Positions 42,850 to 52,185 of a stretch of 64,000 nt of DNA are shown in pieces (the stretch's first letter is position 1; each line of letters starts with the position of its first letter). Location: positions 1 to 64,000 of the forward strand of contig JAEVYU010000034.1 in NCBI GenBank assembly GCA_023392595.1, read 5' to 3'. Source of the DNA: Bacillota bacterium (GTDB taxonomy: Bacteria; Bacillota; UBA4882; UBA8346). A model generated the notes under the pieces. It made no database searches, was not told the origin of the DNA, and worked only from the letters and a program-made list of their open reading frames with translations. A program made the translations under genes and the position numbers.

Positions 42850-43890
42850 TCATTCCACGGCGGTAATCTTAGAAGACCAACGAAATTTACCGGGCTCAAA
42901 TCCTTTTGTCTCCGCCAAGTGATTGGCAATGAACTGAATTGGAATAATGTCAATGATCGGCATGATCATTTCCGCATGAAATTCCAATTGGATTGGCAAA
43001 AACAAGTCGGATGCCGAAACAGACCGGTTATTTGTAATAAAAACGACCTTTCCTTTTTTAGCTACAATATCCATGGCCAATTTATAATTTAAATCGTAAG
43101 TCGGACCGTCCGGTGCAAAGATAATGCCATGAAAAGAAGAACCAACCATTTCCAGGGGACCATGACGAAATTCAGCACTGTCCAAACTAATTGAAGGATA
43201 TTTTGCCACTTCTTTAATAAACAGTCCACCGGCAAAAATGGAACTGTAAGAATAACCCCGTCCCAATAGTACCAAATAGGGTGGTGATTGAAGGAATTCT
43301 TGCAATTGTCTTTGAAGAGCTTGATAATTCTGGAGCATTTTCCCCATATCCGACAAGACGGACTCAATTTCAAGAATCGCTGATTTGTCGAATTTCCTAG
43401 CAATAGCTTTAGCGATTAAGCTCAGTAAAATCAATGAACTACCGTAAGTCCTAGTCGAGACCGATTCTTCGGGGGCGACATTTAATACAAATGTATAATT
43501 ACCCCGTTTGCCTAAGGTGCTTTCAGGATTATTGGTAATGGCGATCACTTTGTATTCAGTTGGAATTTGAGAAATTATATGGACAATTTCCCCGCTTTCA
43601 CCCGATTGGGATACCAATACCAGCAAGGTACGCTTATGAATGAGTCCCAATTGATAATGCAACAATTGACCGGCTGAAAAGACCGCCGTTTTATAGCCGA
43701 GTTGGTTTAAATAAATACTGGCTCCATAGCAGGCGTCATGTGAACTCCCCATTCCTGCAAAAATAATGTTATCAAAATCGGAAGCGGCAAGAGCTTCCAT
43801 TTTTTTGATATTTTCCGCAGTGATGTAACTTTGAAAAGCCTTGCCTAGACTGGTGGGTTGATCCAAAATATCCCGTAAAAAATTATTCAT
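42850..43890 (-). CDS. Double-SIS sugar isomerase/deglycase
   Basis: A 346-residue protein with two SIS domains: FAGMGSSHDACYG then VLVSQSGESGEIV in the first, LLGRGYSYSSIFAG and DSAEFRHGPLEMV in the second. This is the layout of the GlmS isomerase half and of FrlB/AgaS-type enzymes, which split or isomerise amino sugar phosphates. No glutaminase domain is present. It follows a PfkB kinase, which recalls the FrlD kinase/FrlB deglycase pair for fructosamines. GGAAGGG precedes the ATG. It is the last gene of the catabolic locus. Confidence 0.87.
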   Translation of the reverse strand: MNNFLRDILDQPTSLGKAFQSYITAENIKKMEALAASDFDNIIFAGMGSSHDACYGASIYLNQLGYKTAVFSAGQLLHYQLGLIHKRTLLVLVSQSGESGEIVHIISQIPTEYKVIAITNNPESTLGKRGNYTFVLNVAPEESVSTRTYGSSLILLSLIAKAIARKFDKSAILEIESVLSDMGKMLQNYQALQRQLQEFLQSPPYLVLLGRGYSYSSIFAGGLFIKEVAKYPSISLDSAEFRHGPLEMVGSSFHGIIFAPDGPTYDLNYKLAMDIVAKKGKVVFITNNRSVSASDLFLPIQLEFHAEMIMPIIDIIPIQFIANHLAETKGFEPGKFRWSSKITAVE

Positions 43891-43927
43891 GGTATACCAT
43901 CCCTTCCTACTATCTCAATTTTTATAA

Positions 43928-45043
43928 CTATTTTCCCTGTTGATTTAAAAAGCCAATGATTTGGTCAAGACTGGGGCTCGTCCCATTTTGGATATAATAT
44001 GAAGCAGTACTGTTTCCTAACAACAACATTTCTTCGGAATTCAAATGAAAAAGCCTACCCAGACAAAAACCGGCATTAAAATTATCCCCGCCGCCTGTGG
44101 AAATCTTAGGATGCGTTACATAAAACCCATTCACTTGATGAATTTCATTTTCACGTATACTAACGGCCGAATCCAAGCCATGGATCACTAAAGTATCCAA
44201 GGTAAGCTGAGCAAAAATATAGCTGCCCAACTGGGGCAAATCGGCATTCGCCATATCACGGCCTAAACTTTGGGCGACACTGCGGGCCTCTCTTTCATTC
44301 AGTCCCAGAATTACCGGGCAATATTTCGAAAAAATGCCTAGAAGGTCTAAAAAGTTTAATAAATCAACCCGGGTCCTCCTGGAAGGATCGGCAATATCAA
44401 AAAAAAGTACTTTCTGTTTCAGTACACTCGAATCCATCTGGGAAAAGATTTCGCCAGCAATCCCGCTCAAAATCTCATTCATATAATAAATCGAGCTCCA
44501 ATTGACAAAACTCAACAATTGGCTCTTGGTAAGAATTTCTTTCATGGTTCCCAGCCCGATGTAATCTTTAATTTGCTCCCAGGTTAAATCGTCTAATGTT
44601 GCAATTTTGCCGAACATAAGCTTGCCGTCATTAAATTCAAAAGAATAACTATAACCGGGATCACCAATACTCCTACGTTCACAAGCGTGATTCATCTTTT
44701 CAAAAGCCGGATCCATTTCCGATTTTCCTAAAGTCCCGATTAAACAGACTGATAAACCAAGACTCGCCAAAGCATCGGCCATGAGTGGGGCATTACCGCC
44801 AAAACGAATTTCCCGGGATAATAATTCCGTATCTGAACTTCTACCGGCCGAATTATGAATATACTTGGAAAAGTCAGTCATGGTCTCGAATAATTCATAG
44901 TCATGAAGTCCCCTTTTTGACTTGACGACTCTCAGGATCTCATCGACATAACCGTCAAAACCGACACAAGCATTCAATACACCGCTTATATTTTGATGCT
45001 TTGTTAAGTCATCGATGAGGCGGTCAATCAGCTTTATCATCAT
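43928..45043 (-). CDS. PfkB-family sugar kinase
   Basis: A 371-residue ribokinase-like enzyme. VGFDGYVDEI opens the fold, REIRFGGNAPLMADALASLG gives the substrate glycines, and STGGGDNFNAGFCLG is the C-terminal signature with the catalytic Asp. It is longer than most PfkB proteins (300-330), mostly from the N-terminus. The ATG at 45043 follows AAGGA, which avoids overlap with the ROK gene. Phosphorylation of the imported sugar before action by the SIS enzyme is the likely order; the sugar is unknown. Confidence 0.88.
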   Translation of the reverse strand: MMIKLIDRLIDDLTKHQNISGVLNACVGFDGYVDEILRVVKSKRGLHDYELFETMTDFSKYIHNSAGRSSDTELLSREIRFGGNAPLMADALASLGLSVCLIGTLGKSEMDPAFEKMNHACERRSIGDPGYSYSFEFNDGKLMFGKIATLDDLTWEQIKDYIGLGTMKEILTKSQLLSFVNWSSIYYMNEILSGIAGEIFSQMDSSVLKQKVLFFDIADPSRRTRVDLLNFLDLLGIFSKYCPVILGLNEREARSVAQSLGRDMANADLPQLGSYIFAQLTLDTLVIHGLDSAVSIRENEIHQVNGFYVTHPKISTGGGDNFNAGFCLGRLFHLNSEEMLLLGNSTASYYIQNGTSPSLDQIIGFLNQQGK

Positions 45044-45051
45044 ATCATTCC

Positions 45052-46248
45052 TTATTGTATTCTGAATTTGGTAAAAGTTGGTTTCCAATGTGAAAATACC
45101 ATTTCACCACAGCCTTGGTAAATAAGTTGTTCGTGATTAGGACTGCAATAGATGGCGACATTACGCAAAGAGCTAACGATAATTCGGTTACGGGTCTCCT
45201 CCATGATATAAGGGTAAAGATCCTCAAATAACGGTTCAATGATCCCTCCGATGTAAATCGCATCCGGATCGAAAATATTCATCATAACGGATAACAATTT
45301 ACCAATCAAAATCCCATTTTCGCGAATTACGTCGAGAGCTGGAGCTTGTTTCGCAACGACCGACTTTATAAACTCATTCCAAGCGTCAGTTGTTATTCTT
45401 TTTTCAATGCCGAGAATTTGTTGATATTTACGCAAAAACCCTTTCATCGTCAGTTCCGTTTCGACACATCCATGATGGCCGCAATAGCATTCAAACTCAG
45501 CATTGCCAATTGGTATATGGCTAATCTCCCCGCCGAGTCCCTTGCTTCCTGTAACAACCTTGCCATTGCTGATAATACCTGTCCCCAATCCTTCACCAAG
45601 ATAAATATAAATTAAGTCCCGGTTCTTGTTGCTGTTCATCATGGCAGTTGCCATTACCAACAAATTGGACTCATTTTCCACAAAAACCGGAAGACCAAAA
45701 CATTGTTCCAAACGCTCCTTCAATGGTTGATTTTCATAGAGCGGGTTGGTTGAATTTACGATCAGATTATTCTCCGTATTGAATATTCCAGGGGCCGAAA
45801 CGCCGATTCCAAGGAGCGCATCACTACTTACACCGGAAAACTCAAGCAAGGTACTGCTAAGCAAATTAATAACGGATAACACTTGGTTTAAGTCGGCATA
45901 TTCCGGAATATTGGTTTGCTTAGACCAAGCCACTTCATTTTTTAGATTGACTAATACCGCTTTAATGATGTCTTTTTGGATCAATTGCAAACATAATATG
46001 TATTTCGATGAAGGGTGAATCGTGACGACCTTTGGAATCCTTCCGCCATTAAAAGTTTCGGACTCCATCTCTTGTAAATAACCGTCCTGGATCAATTGAT
46101 TACAAATATTCGATACAGTCGCAAAACTAAGACCCAATTTTTCTGCCAAATCTTTACGGGTGATAGGGTCATTGAAGCGTAAATACTCAATGATTTTTTT
46201 GGTATTAAAGCTGCGTATGTCAGCTGTATTTTGAAATAATTTCCCCAT
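45052..46248 (-). CDS. ROK-family transcriptional repressor
   Basis: A 398-residue NagC/XylR-type regulator. A winged HTH occupies ~15-70 (RKDLAEKLGLSFATVSNICN), and the ROK sugar-binding domain has YIYLGEGLGTGII, a zinc site in CYCGHHGCVE and DPDAIYIGG. It should bind a sugar or amino sugar phosphate and release DNA. AAAAGGG precedes the ATG. It lies inside the locus it probably controls; the palindrome at 51916-51941 is a candidate operator. Confidence 0.92.
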   Translation of the reverse strand: MGKLFQNTADIRSFNTKKIIEYLRFNDPITRKDLAEKLGLSFATVSNICNQLIQDGYLQEMESETFNGGRIPKVVTIHPSSKYILCLQLIQKDIIKAVLVNLKNEVAWSKQTNIPEYADLNQVLSVINLLSSTLLEFSGVSSDALLGIGVSAPGIFNTENNLIVNSTNPLYENQPLKERLEQCFGLPVFVENESNLLVMATAMMNSNKNRDLIYIYLGEGLGTGIISNGKVVTGSKGLGGEISHIPIGNAEFECYCGHHGCVETELTMKGFLRKYQQILGIEKRITTDAWNEFIKSVVAKQAPALDVIRENGILIGKLLSVMMNIFDPDAIYIGGIIEPLFEDLYPYIMEETRNRIIVSSLRNVAIYCSPNHEQLIYQGCGEMVFSHWKPTFTKFRIQ

Positions 46249-46292
46249 TTTCCAATCCCTTTTTTAATATTCACCCGGCCCCATAGCGCCTA

Positions 46293-47645
46293 TTACGAAT
46301 GGGAACGTAAAAATACCTTATCGCGTAATAATTGTTCCCGTAAAGGAGCATAGGGTAGATTGGCCGCCTCACACTGTTTTTGAGTGGATAAGGCGGCGGC
46401 AGTTCCACCAGCCTGACCTATGGCCATAGCAATAGGCGAAACCCTGATGGCAGCACATGCTTCATGAGTCGCCGATATACAGCGGCCCACATTAATCAAA
46501 TTGGATATCTGTTCATTCACCAGACAGCGGTATGGAATGCCATAAACCGCACCCCATTTTAAATGACGCGAATTCGTTCCTTCTCCGTCAGGGCTATGAA
46601 CATCCACCGGATATCCGCCGCAAGCGATTTCATCCTCGAAAGTTTTTTGTTCCAGCAAATCGTTGGCGGTTACAATATATCGGCCTTCGATTTTCCGGGA
46701 CTCGCGGACTCCGATATTGGGTCCGCTGCCAATTAAAATGGCGTTCTCAAACCCCGGTACCCTGCGCTTCATGAATTCGAAAAGTTCCAGCACTTGCCGG
46801 CGTCCCTCGACTTCAGCCCGGGATAGATCCCATACATCGGTTGGATTGACTTTCTGAATCCGGGTGGTATTCATAATAACTTCCCCCGGGTTATTGGTCT
46901 CAAAAAATTGAACACATTCACGGCTGAAGGTAATTTCTTTATTTTTTCTTCCGGTGGCCATGATTTCCGTAAAGCCCCCTACGGAAAGCCGCGATGCTTG
47001 GTCGAACAGTTCGATTTTGGCTTCCGGAAATTCAGCCGGGTGGTTGCGAATATAGTTTTTGATTTTTCCGATATCAACCTGGGTCAATTTAAAATTCATA
47101 GTCACCGGCTGACATAGATGATCTTCCGGACGCCCCAGCAAAAAAGGAACACCGGCCCATGCAGCCAGATCTCCGTCACCACTGGCATCAATAAAGACAG
47201 AGGCTGTAAGTTCCAAAAATCCGGATTTGGTTGCCACCATTATATTGTTAATTTTGCCAGCGGATACCTTAACATCACAGAAAAAGCTATGATAAATAAC
47301 TTGTCCACCCGCATCCAAATACATCTTTTCCAGAACGTGTTTCAAGAGTTCGCAATCAAAGGGAGTCACGGTATATGTATAACCCGTGCTATCCACGATA
47401 TGTCCGGTAGAACCGCCCATTTGCTGTAACTTTTCGACCACCTCGGCTGCAACACCCCGTACCACCTGAACAGAACCTGCATGAAACGTCATCATCGGGC
47501 CAACGCCGCCCGCAGTTAGCATACCGCCTAAAAATCCCATTTTTTCAATGACCAGTGTCTTGGCTCCAAGCCTGGCGCTGGCGATGCCGGCAATTGCCCC
47601 TGAGACGCCCCCACCCGCAATAATGACATCATAATGATGGTTCAT
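46293..47645 (-). CDS. FAD-dependent oxidoreductase (FAD_oxidored type)
   Basis: A 450-residue flavoprotein. The dinucleotide-binding loop is DVIIAGGGVSGAIAG, followed by LVIEKMGFLGGMLTAGGVGP, typical of the PF12831 family. The C-terminal half has NVGRCISATHEACAAIRVSP for FAD. Family members appear in carbohydrate and uronate degradation loci, but few have known substrates. GAGGAGG is next to the ATG. Its start overlaps the end of the metallopeptidase-like gene by 17 bases. Confidence 0.88.
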   Translation of the reverse strand: MNHHYDVIIAGGGVSGAIAGIASARLGAKTLVIEKMGFLGGMLTAGGVGPMMTFHAGSVQVVRGVAAEVVEKLQQMGGSTGHIVDSTGYTYTVTPFDCELLKHVLEKMYLDAGGQVIYHSFFCDVKVSAGKINNIMVATKSGFLELTASVFIDASGDGDLAAWAGVPFLLGRPEDHLCQPVTMNFKLTQVDIGKIKNYIRNHPAEFPEAKIELFDQASRLSVGGFTEIMATGRKNKEITFSRECVQFFETNNPGEVIMNTTRIQKVNPTDVWDLSRAEVEGRRQVLELFEFMKRRVPGFENAILIGSGPNIGVRESRKIEGRYIVTANDLLEQKTFEDEIACGGYPVDVHSPDGEGTNSRHLKWGAVYGIPYRCLVNEQISNLINVGRCISATHEACAAIRVSPIAMAIGQAGGTAAALSTQKQCEAANLPYAPLREQLLRDKVFLRSHS

Positions 47646-48243
47646 TATCCGTTTCCTCCTCCTCCAAATTTAACAAAGCTTTGGTGAATGCGTGGGCCCC
47701 GATCTCCGATAATGCCCGAATTCCCGAAGTAATGTGAAAAGGGCCCCATTTAAAAACCGCTAGTTTCTCTTTTTTAGATGTAAGGCCAATATCATGGCAT
47801 TCGATATGATGGAAAATTTCATGGGCGATAAAAAGCGACCGGATTGCGGCATAATCATGATACTTATCAAAGCCCTTAGCCCATAGTTTTTCCAGTTCCA
47901 CGCCAATCGTGTCGGTGTAAAGAATAATTTGGCGCGGATTACTATAATATTCGCTGCAAATTCGATATTGCGGATCCACGAATCCCTGCTCTTTTTCGGT
48001 CAGGATCAATCCTAATTCGCAAACCAGTTGTTCTGGATTATTGGTGCCGTATTGAGCAAAATACTTCCGAGCCGTATCACTGCCTATTTCCCATGCCTTA
48101 TTAATGAGCTGCGGATAACGATCCGCCGGTATTTTTGAAAACAGCAGATCATTCCTAAGCTCATACAAACCTAATTCATAGCGGCTACCAAAAAATTTTT
48201 CCATCCCTTTACTATAACATCTCTTTTCTGGATTGTTAACGAG
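47629..48243 (-). CDS. HExxH metallopeptidase-like protein
   Basis: A 204-residue soluble protein with a zincin-type motif AHEIFHH (HExxH) and a downstream ALSEIGAHAF that could give the third ligand. No signal peptide. The start is uncertain: ATG at 48243 overlaps the hydantoinase stop and suggests coupling, while ATG at 48204 (MEKFFGSRYE) is the next choice with AAAGGG too close. I do not recognise a named family. It may be a peptidase or an amidase for the compound handled by this locus. Confidence 0.7.
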   Translation of the reverse strand, partial: LVNNPEKRCYSKGMEKFFGSRYELGLYELRNDLLFSKIPADRYPQLINKAWEIGSDTARKYFAQYGTNNPEQLVCELGLILTEKEQGFVDPQYRICSEYYSNPRQIILYTDTIGVELEKLWAKGFDKYHDYAAIRSLFIAHEIFHHIECHDIGLTSKKEKLAVFKWGPFHITSGIRALSEIGAHAFTKALLNLEEEETDNEPSL

Positions 48244-50383
48244 CATTTTTCTTGCAAACCAACGCATAGATTGCCTGATGATCCGGAATTCCCTGAATTT
48301 CAACATTGGCAACAGCTGCAATTTGGTTTACATCAATGAGTCCCGACAAATCAATGATTTTCTTGCCATAGAAAACGAAGACATCGGGCACTTCTTTTCC
48401 TCCGTCACTATAAGATACACAGTCGTTAACAACTTGAGTCATTTGATTTTTAAAATCAGCAACGGCTAATTTGAATACTTCGCCTTGATTTTTTTGGAGA
48501 CGGATGACTCCTTCATTATCAATGACCCGAAGAGGTTGGCTGACTTTCGTAAATAAACCCCAACATTTTTTAACTTCGGAATGTCCATGGATAATATAAA
48601 TATCCCCCGTACTGCCACTGGTTTGGACACATTCCGGGGCGATACCCATAGATTTGGCTGCAATCGTCTTAATTTCATCTTCCGAAAGCTTTTGTTGCAT
48701 TAGATTTTTAGAACGCAATTCGGTTGTGCCGGTTGCAATAGCTCTTACAATACTTCTTTGCGTATCGACTTCCACATGAATTTCTACCGCACCAGGGGCT
48801 GCCCCAGACTGAATAGCCGCCTGTTCAGCTTCTTTCCTTACTTTTAAAATGTCAGCATCGGTTGGATTGGCAATTGTTCGTTCCACAACATCACGGACCA
48901 TAGCCAAGGCGACTCCAATCGGCGAAATAACCTCGGCATTTTTGGCAATCCGGTGTTCTAGTCCCATATAGTGAGCCAAATAAGGGACGATGGCTGCGGC
49001 GCCTCCACCTCCGCCAACCAGGGTTACCTCTTCCGGCTGTAATTGATAATCGATCAATAGTTGCTTAAGGACGGTTTCATTTTTTTGAGAAGCCTTATCC
49101 ATAATTTGTCCGGCAAAGTCTTCCACAGTGATCCCGAAACGTTCTGCAAAGGGAGCAAAAGCCTTCACAGCCGCTTCTTTAGAGCCATATGCATAATGAG
49201 TGGGTTTGACGAAACCCAAGATATTAGCGGCACAAGAAACCGTGATCGCATATTTTTTCCCATTACCGCATTTTATAGTGGCATAATCTTCCGGGTCGCC
49301 GGGACGGGGTTGGAACAAAGAGATTTCCGGGTCCGTAATTTCCGCGGGATCAGCATAGACAGTATATCCTAATCCTGCGATATGAGCACTACGGGGTCCT
49401 ACATCTACGACTCCGCCTGCGCCAATCCGAACCATACTTCCCCCGGCTATTCCAACTGTCCGGACATCTAAAGAATTTAGGTAGGTTTTGTGTCCGCCCA
49501 CTTCAGCATACTCCACCATAACTTTGCCGTTTTTAATCACCGAAATGTCAGTGCTTGTCCCACCAACTTCTAAAAAGATTCCATTGGAAATCTTTTCATA
49601 CATCAAAGCGCCTGCTACCCCAGCAGCCGGACCGGAAAGCATGGTGAAAATCGGCCGTTTCCGAACCTCATTGATATCCATGACTCCGCCGTCACAACGC
49701 ATGATCATTAGCGGCGCCTTAATTCCGCTTTTTTGAACGCTGGCCTCCGTCATATCGGCTGTCTCCATCATCTTTGGCAAAATGCTGGCATTAATGGCAG
49801 CTGTACGAGTCCGGATCTTTAAACCATAGAGTTTTGATATTTCATGGCTGCCTGCGCTGGGAATCCCCAATAGCGTTGTTTTTTCCATTACCGCCAACTC
49901 TGCAGAGGGATCATCTACCGAGAAAGCAGCGCTGGCAACAATCACTTGACAGCCCAAATTTCCGAATTCGCGAATAACTTGTTCACAGTCACTATCCTTC
50001 GTGGTATCCAGATAACGATGATGAGTTTTTAAAAATTTGCCGGGAGCCAGCTCAATATCGCCCACCTGCGTATCATTTTTGGCTTTTAATTCTTCCATTT
50101 TCCCGCGGCCCATTCCAATCACCCCGACCGGTACTACATCGCCTTCCAATAATGCGTTGGTGGCTTGTGTTGTACCATGGGCAATAAATACAATATCCTC
50201 GGGATTAATATTATACTTTTCGATGGCACCACGAATAACGCCTACAATTCCGGCAGCCACACCTTGCTGTGCAAAATGAGTGGTCGGAAGTTTTAACGTA
50301 CCAACCAGTTCATAAGTTTGATCATCAATAAGGACTGCATCGGTAAATGTTCCACCGACATCGATTCCGATTCTATATTTCAT
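48236..50383 (-). CDS. Hydantoinase/oxoprolinase family protein (HyuA-like)
   Basis: A 715-residue HyuA-type protein: RIGIDVGGTFTDAVLID at the N-terminus (actin-like ATP fold), FIAHGTTQATNALLEG, MLSGPAAGVAGA and FLEVGGTSTDISVI. HyuA normally works with HyuB to open hydantoin or 5-oxoproline rings with ATP. No HyuB gene is next to it. Its length covers both HyuA domains plus a C-terminal ~140 residue part. GGGG precedes the ATG by eight bases. It lies 126 bases after the transporter gene, with a strong hairpin between. Confidence 0.88.
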   Translation of the reverse strand: MKYRIGIDVGGTFTDAVLIDDQTYELVGTLKLPTTHFAQQGVAAGIVGVIRGAIEKYNINPEDIVFIAHGTTQATNALLEGDVVPVGVIGMGRGKMEELKAKNDTQVGDIELAPGKFLKTHHRYLDTTKDSDCEQVIREFGNLGCQVIVASAAFSVDDPSAELAVMEKTTLLGIPSAGSHEISKLYGLKIRTRTAAINASILPKMMETADMTEASVQKSGIKAPLMIMRCDGGVMDINEVRKRPIFTMLSGPAAGVAGALMYEKISNGIFLEVGGTSTDISVIKNGKVMVEYAEVGGHKTYLNSLDVRTVGIAGGSMVRIGAGGVVDVGPRSAHIAGLGYTVYADPAEITDPEISLFQPRPGDPEDYATIKCGNGKKYAITVSCAANILGFVKPTHYAYGSKEAAVKAFAPFAERFGITVEDFAGQIMDKASQKNETVLKQLLIDYQLQPEEVTLVGGGGGAAAIVPYLAHYMGLEHRIAKNAEVISPIGVALAMVRDVVERTIANPTDADILKVRKEAEQAAIQSGAAPGAVEIHVEVDTQRSIVRAIATGTTELRSKNLMQQKLSEDEIKTIAAKSMGIAPECVQTSGSTGDIYIIHGHSEVKKCWGLFTKVSQPLRVIDNEGVIRLQKNQGEVFKLAVADFKNQMTQVVNDCVSYSDGGKEVPDVFVFYGKKIIDLSGLIDVNQIAAVANVEIQGIPDHQAIYALVCKKNAR

Positions 50384-50414
50384 TCGTTATACCCCATATC
50401 CTAATTCTTGGCAG

Positions 50415-50452
50415 GATAGGATATTTAGCCATCCATCACTAAATATCCTATC
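50415..50452 (-). repeat. Intercistronic hairpin between transporter and hyuA
   Basis: A perfect 14-bp inverted repeat (50415-50428 and 50439-50452) with a 10-base loop. No T-run follows on the minus strand, so a simple terminator is unlikely. It could protect RNA ends, set transcript ratios or bind a regulator. Confidence 0.7.
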
Positions 50453-50509
50453 TCTGTTCATTTTAAAACTCTGTTTTTTTAAACAAGCGAATATGTGACA
50501 AATAAAAGA

Positions 50510-51829
50510 TTAAAACCACATAAAAGCAGCAATAATCAATCCGACTAATGCCAAAGACCAGATGTACGGTAAGACTTTAAGCAGAATTTTATTAACATCG
50601 GTACCCACATAATTTGCAAACCAAACGTTATGGGTATTGGTAGGATCGCCAATGGATTGAACCCTTTCGGTTGACAAGAATGCACTAAATACTGCCGGTG
50701 CCGGTAAAACATTCAAACCAATAATGACAGCGGCAACACCACTACCGAGTCCCCACATATTTAAAGGCCCGCGATATAGCGCCAACGGTGCTAAGATAGC
50801 AAAAAAGATCACATATATAATGGGATTGCTCGGGATGATTACTTTTAAGAATGGACTAATGCTTTGGGCAACTTGGGGATGCATAAATGAATTGAGGACC
50901 ATTCCGATTCCAATCATTAAAAGAACTGCCGGTGCGCTGTCGGTCACGCCTTCAAAAGCCGATTTTGTTAAAACTGAAAGCAGCTTTTGCAAATCTTTTT
51001 TCGGTGAAAACAGATAAACCGTCAAAAAGCACCAAAGAAGGCCAGCCAAAAATGCTGATAAAATAGGCCATTTTAATAAAATCACCATTACAATCGGGAT
51101 CAACGGTGTAAATAATGAAAGCAAGGGCGCCTTGTTAAACTCTGTTTGGCTTGTCTCAGGACTTGCGTGGACAGCCCACGAAAATTTAATGCCGGACCTC
51201 TTAAATTCGACAATAGCAAAGATAAGAGCGGTGACTCCCGTCAATACCGCCATGGTGACAGCGAATGCTTGTACTTGAGATTGTTGGACTCCAGTGGCTG
51301 TCGTATAAAAAGCCCAGTTGGACATATTGATGATTCCACCGGTGGCCATGGCAAATATGAACATACAGGCCGCGGTAATGGCCGGGACTCCAACCGATAT
51401 CATAATCGGCATTGCAATTGTTGCAATCATGATCACGGCACCAATACCGTCAATCGTGGTGAAGAGCAAGGATACAGCGATTGTAACCAGAATGGTTACT
51501 AAAAACGGGCGGTCTCCGCCTAATTCAGCGGCGGCCTTAATGATTGTTTTCGAAATACCGGTTTGATTCATCAATTGACCGAGCCAGGCTCCTAAAATAA
51601 CCGCACAATAAGCGACGCCTAATTTAGTAGCCCCGCCTTGAACAACATAACTTAAAATTCCCATATCGGTTCCGTCCTTGCCGACGGAAATCAACGACAC
51701 TCCGGCGATAGCAGCTACTCCGATTGCTAATAACGGTAAGGCTAAGATAGTCGGCAATTTGCGCGTCACCATCAATAAAGCAACAACCAAAAAAAGTACT
51801 AAAATAAAAATCGATACTACCATTAACAT
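50510..51829 (-). CDS. GntP/IT-superfamily-like permease
   Basis: A 439-residue membrane protein with about 12 hydrophobic helices. It has the two-halved layout of ion-transporter superfamily carriers (GntP, CitM, DcuC-like): VILGAWLGQLMNQTG and LFTTIDGIGAVIMIATIAMPI in the first half and YRGPLNMWGLGSGVA and IGDPTNTHNVW in the second. It probably imports an organic anion with protons or sodium. AAAGGGGG precedes the ATG. As the first gene after the promoter at 51937-51965, it likely brings in the substrate for the HyuA/PfkB/SIS enzymes. The subfamily is uncertain. Confidence 0.8.
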   Translation of the reverse strand: MLMVVSIFILVLFLVVALLMVTRKLPTILALPLLAIGVAAIAGVSLISVGKDGTDMGILSYVVQGGATKLGVAYCAVILGAWLGQLMNQTGISKTIIKAAAELGGDRPFLVTILVTIAVSLLFTTIDGIGAVIMIATIAMPIMISVGVPAITAACMFIFAMATGGIINMSNWAFYTTATGVQQSQVQAFAVTMAVLTGVTALIFAIVEFKRSGIKFSWAVHASPETSQTEFNKAPLLSLFTPLIPIVMVILLKWPILSAFLAGLLWCFLTVYLFSPKKDLQKLLSVLTKSAFEGVTDSAPAVLLMIGIGMVLNSFMHPQVAQSISPFLKVIIPSNPIIYVIFFAILAPLALYRGPLNMWGLGSGVAAVIIGLNVLPAPAVFSAFLSTERVQSIGDPTNTHNVWFANYVGTDVNKILLKVLPYIWSLALVGLIIAAFMWF

Positions 51830-51915
51830 TCAACCCCCTTTAATTTTAGCAACTTTAATTCAACAGTTATTAAAAATTCATCGCCTCCAGTTTCCAATGT
51901 TTTACTATTATTTTA

Positions 51916-51941
51916 ATACTTATAATAACTATTATAAGTAT
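51916..51941 (-). promoter_or_regulatory. Palindromic operator overlapping the -10 box
   Basis: A perfect 12-bp inverted repeat (51916-51927 and 51930-51941) separated by two bases, AT-rich. It covers most of the -10 hexamer (51937-51942) of the transporter promoter, so a protein bound there would block transcription. The ROK repressor of the locus is the nearest candidate. Confidence 0.7.
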
Positions 51942-51965
51942 ATCTCTGACCGGTGATGATGTCAA
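51937..51965 (-). promoter_or_regulatory. Promoter of the catabolic locus
   Basis: On the minus strand TTGACA (51960-51965), a 17-base spacer and TATACT (51937-51942), about 108 bases before the transporter ATG. Confidence 0.82.
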
Positions 51966-51986
51966 TATCATGTCACCTAATAAAAA

Positions 51987-52030
51987 GAGCTGCTCCAAAA
52001 AAAATTTAATTTTTTTTTGGGACAGCCCCT
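51987..52030 (-). terminator. Terminator after the GH13 gene
   Basis: A long imperfect hairpin with GCTG..CC plus A8 facing T9-GG..CAGC. On the minus strand it continues into CTTTTTATT. It lies about 155 bases past the GH13 stop. Confidence 0.7.
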
Positions 52031-52185
52031 TATTGACTCCAAATTACTTTGTAGACAGCCTCTTCGTTTACATCCACATCACATCAGCTTTTGATTCATT
52101 CAAGGATAATCGCTGTTGAATTTCTTTATTTATTTCTTTGAATGAAAGCAAAGTCTAGAAACTAATAACCAATAACTGTTTTAAC

